Positions 62,796 to 64,000 of a DNA stretch of 64,000 bases are shown here, one piece after another; positions within the stretch are counted from its first letter, which is position 1; each line of letters opens with the position of its first letter. Made by a program: the position numbers and the translations under genes. The notes beneath the pieces were generated by a model that saw only the letters and a list, made by a program, of their open reading frames with translations, was not told where the DNA came from and ran no database searches. The stretch is taken from the NCBI GenBank assembly GCA_949292785.1, contig CASFBK010000014.1, forward strand, positions 1 to 64,000, written 5' to 3'. Source of the stretch: an uncultured Eubacteriales bacterium. GTDB lineage: Bacteria > Bacillota > Clostridia > Lachnospirales > Lachnospiraceae.

Positions 62796-64000
62796 ATGTC
62801 AATAGAATATTTGGGATTAAGCGAAATCAATGGTCCTCTGATTGTGTTAGAGGGAGTACAGGATGCCTTTTACGAGGAAATGGTCGAATTTGTAGTAGAA
62901 GGAAATCAGGTGAAAAAGGGAAGAATCGTAGCCTTAGAAGAGGACAAAGCCGTGATACAGGTCTTTGACACCACAGACGATATGTCCTTAAAAAATACCC
63001 ATACCAGACTAACCGGTCATCCTATGGAAATCGGGCTTTCCGAGGAAATCTTAGGAAGAACCTTTAATGGAATGGGTGACCCGATTGACGGACTCGGAAA
63101 GATTAAACCGGAGGTAGTGCGTGATGTCAATGGACTACCTATGAACCCCTGTACCAGAGAATATCCAAGAAATTATATCCGAACCGGGATTTCAGCCATT
63201 GACGGACTGACAACACTGATTCGTGGACAGAAGCTGCCTATTTTTTCCGGTAACGGTCTGCCTCACGACCAGCTTGCGGCACAGATTGTAGAGCAGGCAT
63301 CCTTGGGAGAAGGTTCTGAAGAAGAATTTGGAGTTGTATTTGCGGCAATGGGTGTCAAATATGATGTGGCAGAGTTCTTCCGTCGGAGATTTGAGGAAAG
63401 CGGCGCCGCATCTCATGTAACCATGTTTTTAAACCTTTCTAACGACCCGGTGGTAGAACGTCTGATTACACCAAAGGTTGCATTGACTGCGGCAGAATAT
63501 CTGGCATTTGAAAAAAATATGCATATTCTGGTGATTTTAACAGACATGACCTCTTATGCAGAAGCTATGCGTGAGGTTTCTTCCCTCAAAGGAGAAATCC
63601 CCAGCAGAAAAGGATATCCGGGATATCTGTATAGTGAACTGGCATCCCTTTATGAACGTGCAGGAATTGTAAAAGGACGGGAGGGAAGCGTGACGCAGAT
63701 ACCGATTCTTACCATGCCAAATGATGATATTACCCATCCAATTCCGGATTTGACCGGATACATTACGGAAGGGCAGATTGTACTGGAACGTTCCCTGCAC
63801 CAGAAAAATGTTTATCCGCCTATCAATGTGTTACCGTCATTGTCTCGTCTGATGAAGGACGGAATTGGAGGTGAATATACCAGAGAAGACCATCAAGATG
63901 TGGCAAATCAGTTGTTTTCTTCCTATGCAAGAGTGGGAGAAGCGAGAGACTTGGCAAGCGTTATCGGAGAAGACGAGCTGGCCGATACGGATAAGAAATA
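62796..64000 (+). CDS. ntpB: V-type ATPase subunit B (cut by the window end)
   Basis: 401 codons are visible, with the frame still open at base 64000; the family has about 460 residues. It starts [21 protein letters not shown] after AGGAGG, 10 bases past subunit A. Diagnostic blocks are [39 protein letters not shown] (the degenerate P-loop of the non-catalytic subunit), [19 protein letters not shown] and [16 protein letters not shown]. Subunit D is expected next, outside the window. Confidence 0.95.
   Translation, partial: MSIEYLGLSEINGPLIVLEGVQDAFYEEMVEFVVEGNQVKKGRIVALEEDKAVIQVFDTTDDMSLKNTHTRLTGHPMEIGLSEEILGRTFNGMGDPIDGLGKIKPEVVRDVNGLPMNPCTREYPRNYIRTGISAIDGLTTLIRGQKLPIFSGNGLPHDQLAAQIVEQASLGEGSEEEFGVVFAAMGVKYDVAEFFRRRFEESGAASHVTMFLNLSNDPVVERLITPKVALTAAEYLAFEKNMHILVILTDMTSYAEAMREVSSLKGEIPSRKGYPGYLYSELASLYERAGIVKGREGSVTQIPILTMPNDDITHPIPDLTGYITEGQIVLERSLHQKNVYPPINVLPSLSRLMKDGIGGEYTREDHQDVANQLFSSYARVGEARDLASVIGEDELADTDKK

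Noticed and set aside
1..64000. CRISPR arrays, tRNA and rRNA genes, prophage or integrative element genes
   Set aside because: No regularly spaced repeats, tRNA-like cloverleafs with a CCA-type end, rRNA sequence, integrase or phage genes were seen.

Overview
The window looks like chromosomal DNA of a motile, probably spore-forming anaerobe of the Lachnospiraceae (Clostridia, Bacillota). I infer this from moderately AT-rich DNA with strong AGGAGG ribosome sites, ATP-type PEP carboxykinase, pyruvate phosphate dikinase, a dimeric-type glycyl-tRNA synthetase, a T-box in front of pheST, a V-type ATPase operon, SpoIID-like and YqzL-like proteins, and several chemotaxis proteins. I cannot name the species. 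I see no tRNA, rRNA, CRISPR array or prophage.

Layout. 1-1.8 kb: a deleted IS256-type transposase next to a CheY-like receiver and a MshEN/CheX-like protein. 1.9-4.1 kb: an OmpR-type response regulator and its kinase. 4.2-8 kb: citrate synthase, cytidine deaminase and PEP carboxykinase. 8.0-8.2 kb: a probable 6S RNA. 8.4-11.5 kb: a SpoIID-domain protein and a YihY membrane protein. 11.5-16.4 kb: T-box, pheS, pheT, queA. 16.8-22 kb: leuB, ilvB, serC, serA. 22-24.7 kb: a tandem HD-domain protein, an MscS channel and a cold-shock protein. 24.8-32 kb: M16 peptidase, era, yqzL-like, recO, a lipoprotein, glyS. 32-35 kb: ppdK.

The middle (35-46 kb) is the sensory and envelope part. A chemoreceptor and a GHKL kinase/LytTR regulator pair are transcribed divergently, and the two sensors share the same N-terminal multi-helix membrane domain. 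This arrangement suggests that one signal is read both for movement and for gene expression. It is followed by a four-gene phospholipid cluster (PAP2 enzyme, flippase-like protein, PssA, Psd) and by an orphan sugar-type binding lipoprotein paired with a Cache chemoreceptor.

46-54.2 kb holds aroA and tyrA (minus strand), an EF-G-like GTPase, a Cu/Zn superoxide dismutase without a signal peptide, a cloverleaf-like intergenic element, and leuS. 54.2-55.5 kb is a cluster of four small genes whose upstream DNA contains sequences resembling SigE and SigK promoters. 55.5 kb to the end is a V-type ATPase operon (H, C, I, K, F, E, A, B; B runs off the window). The first gene of that operon encodes a receiver-like protein in which the phospho-accepting aspartate is a glutamate.

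The most unusual items are the shared sensor domain with its LytTR-like tandem repeat, the pseudo-receiver heading the V-ATPase operon, and the small-gene cluster with sporulation-type promoters. All functional statements come from reading the sequence and from knowledge of the families; no search was run.
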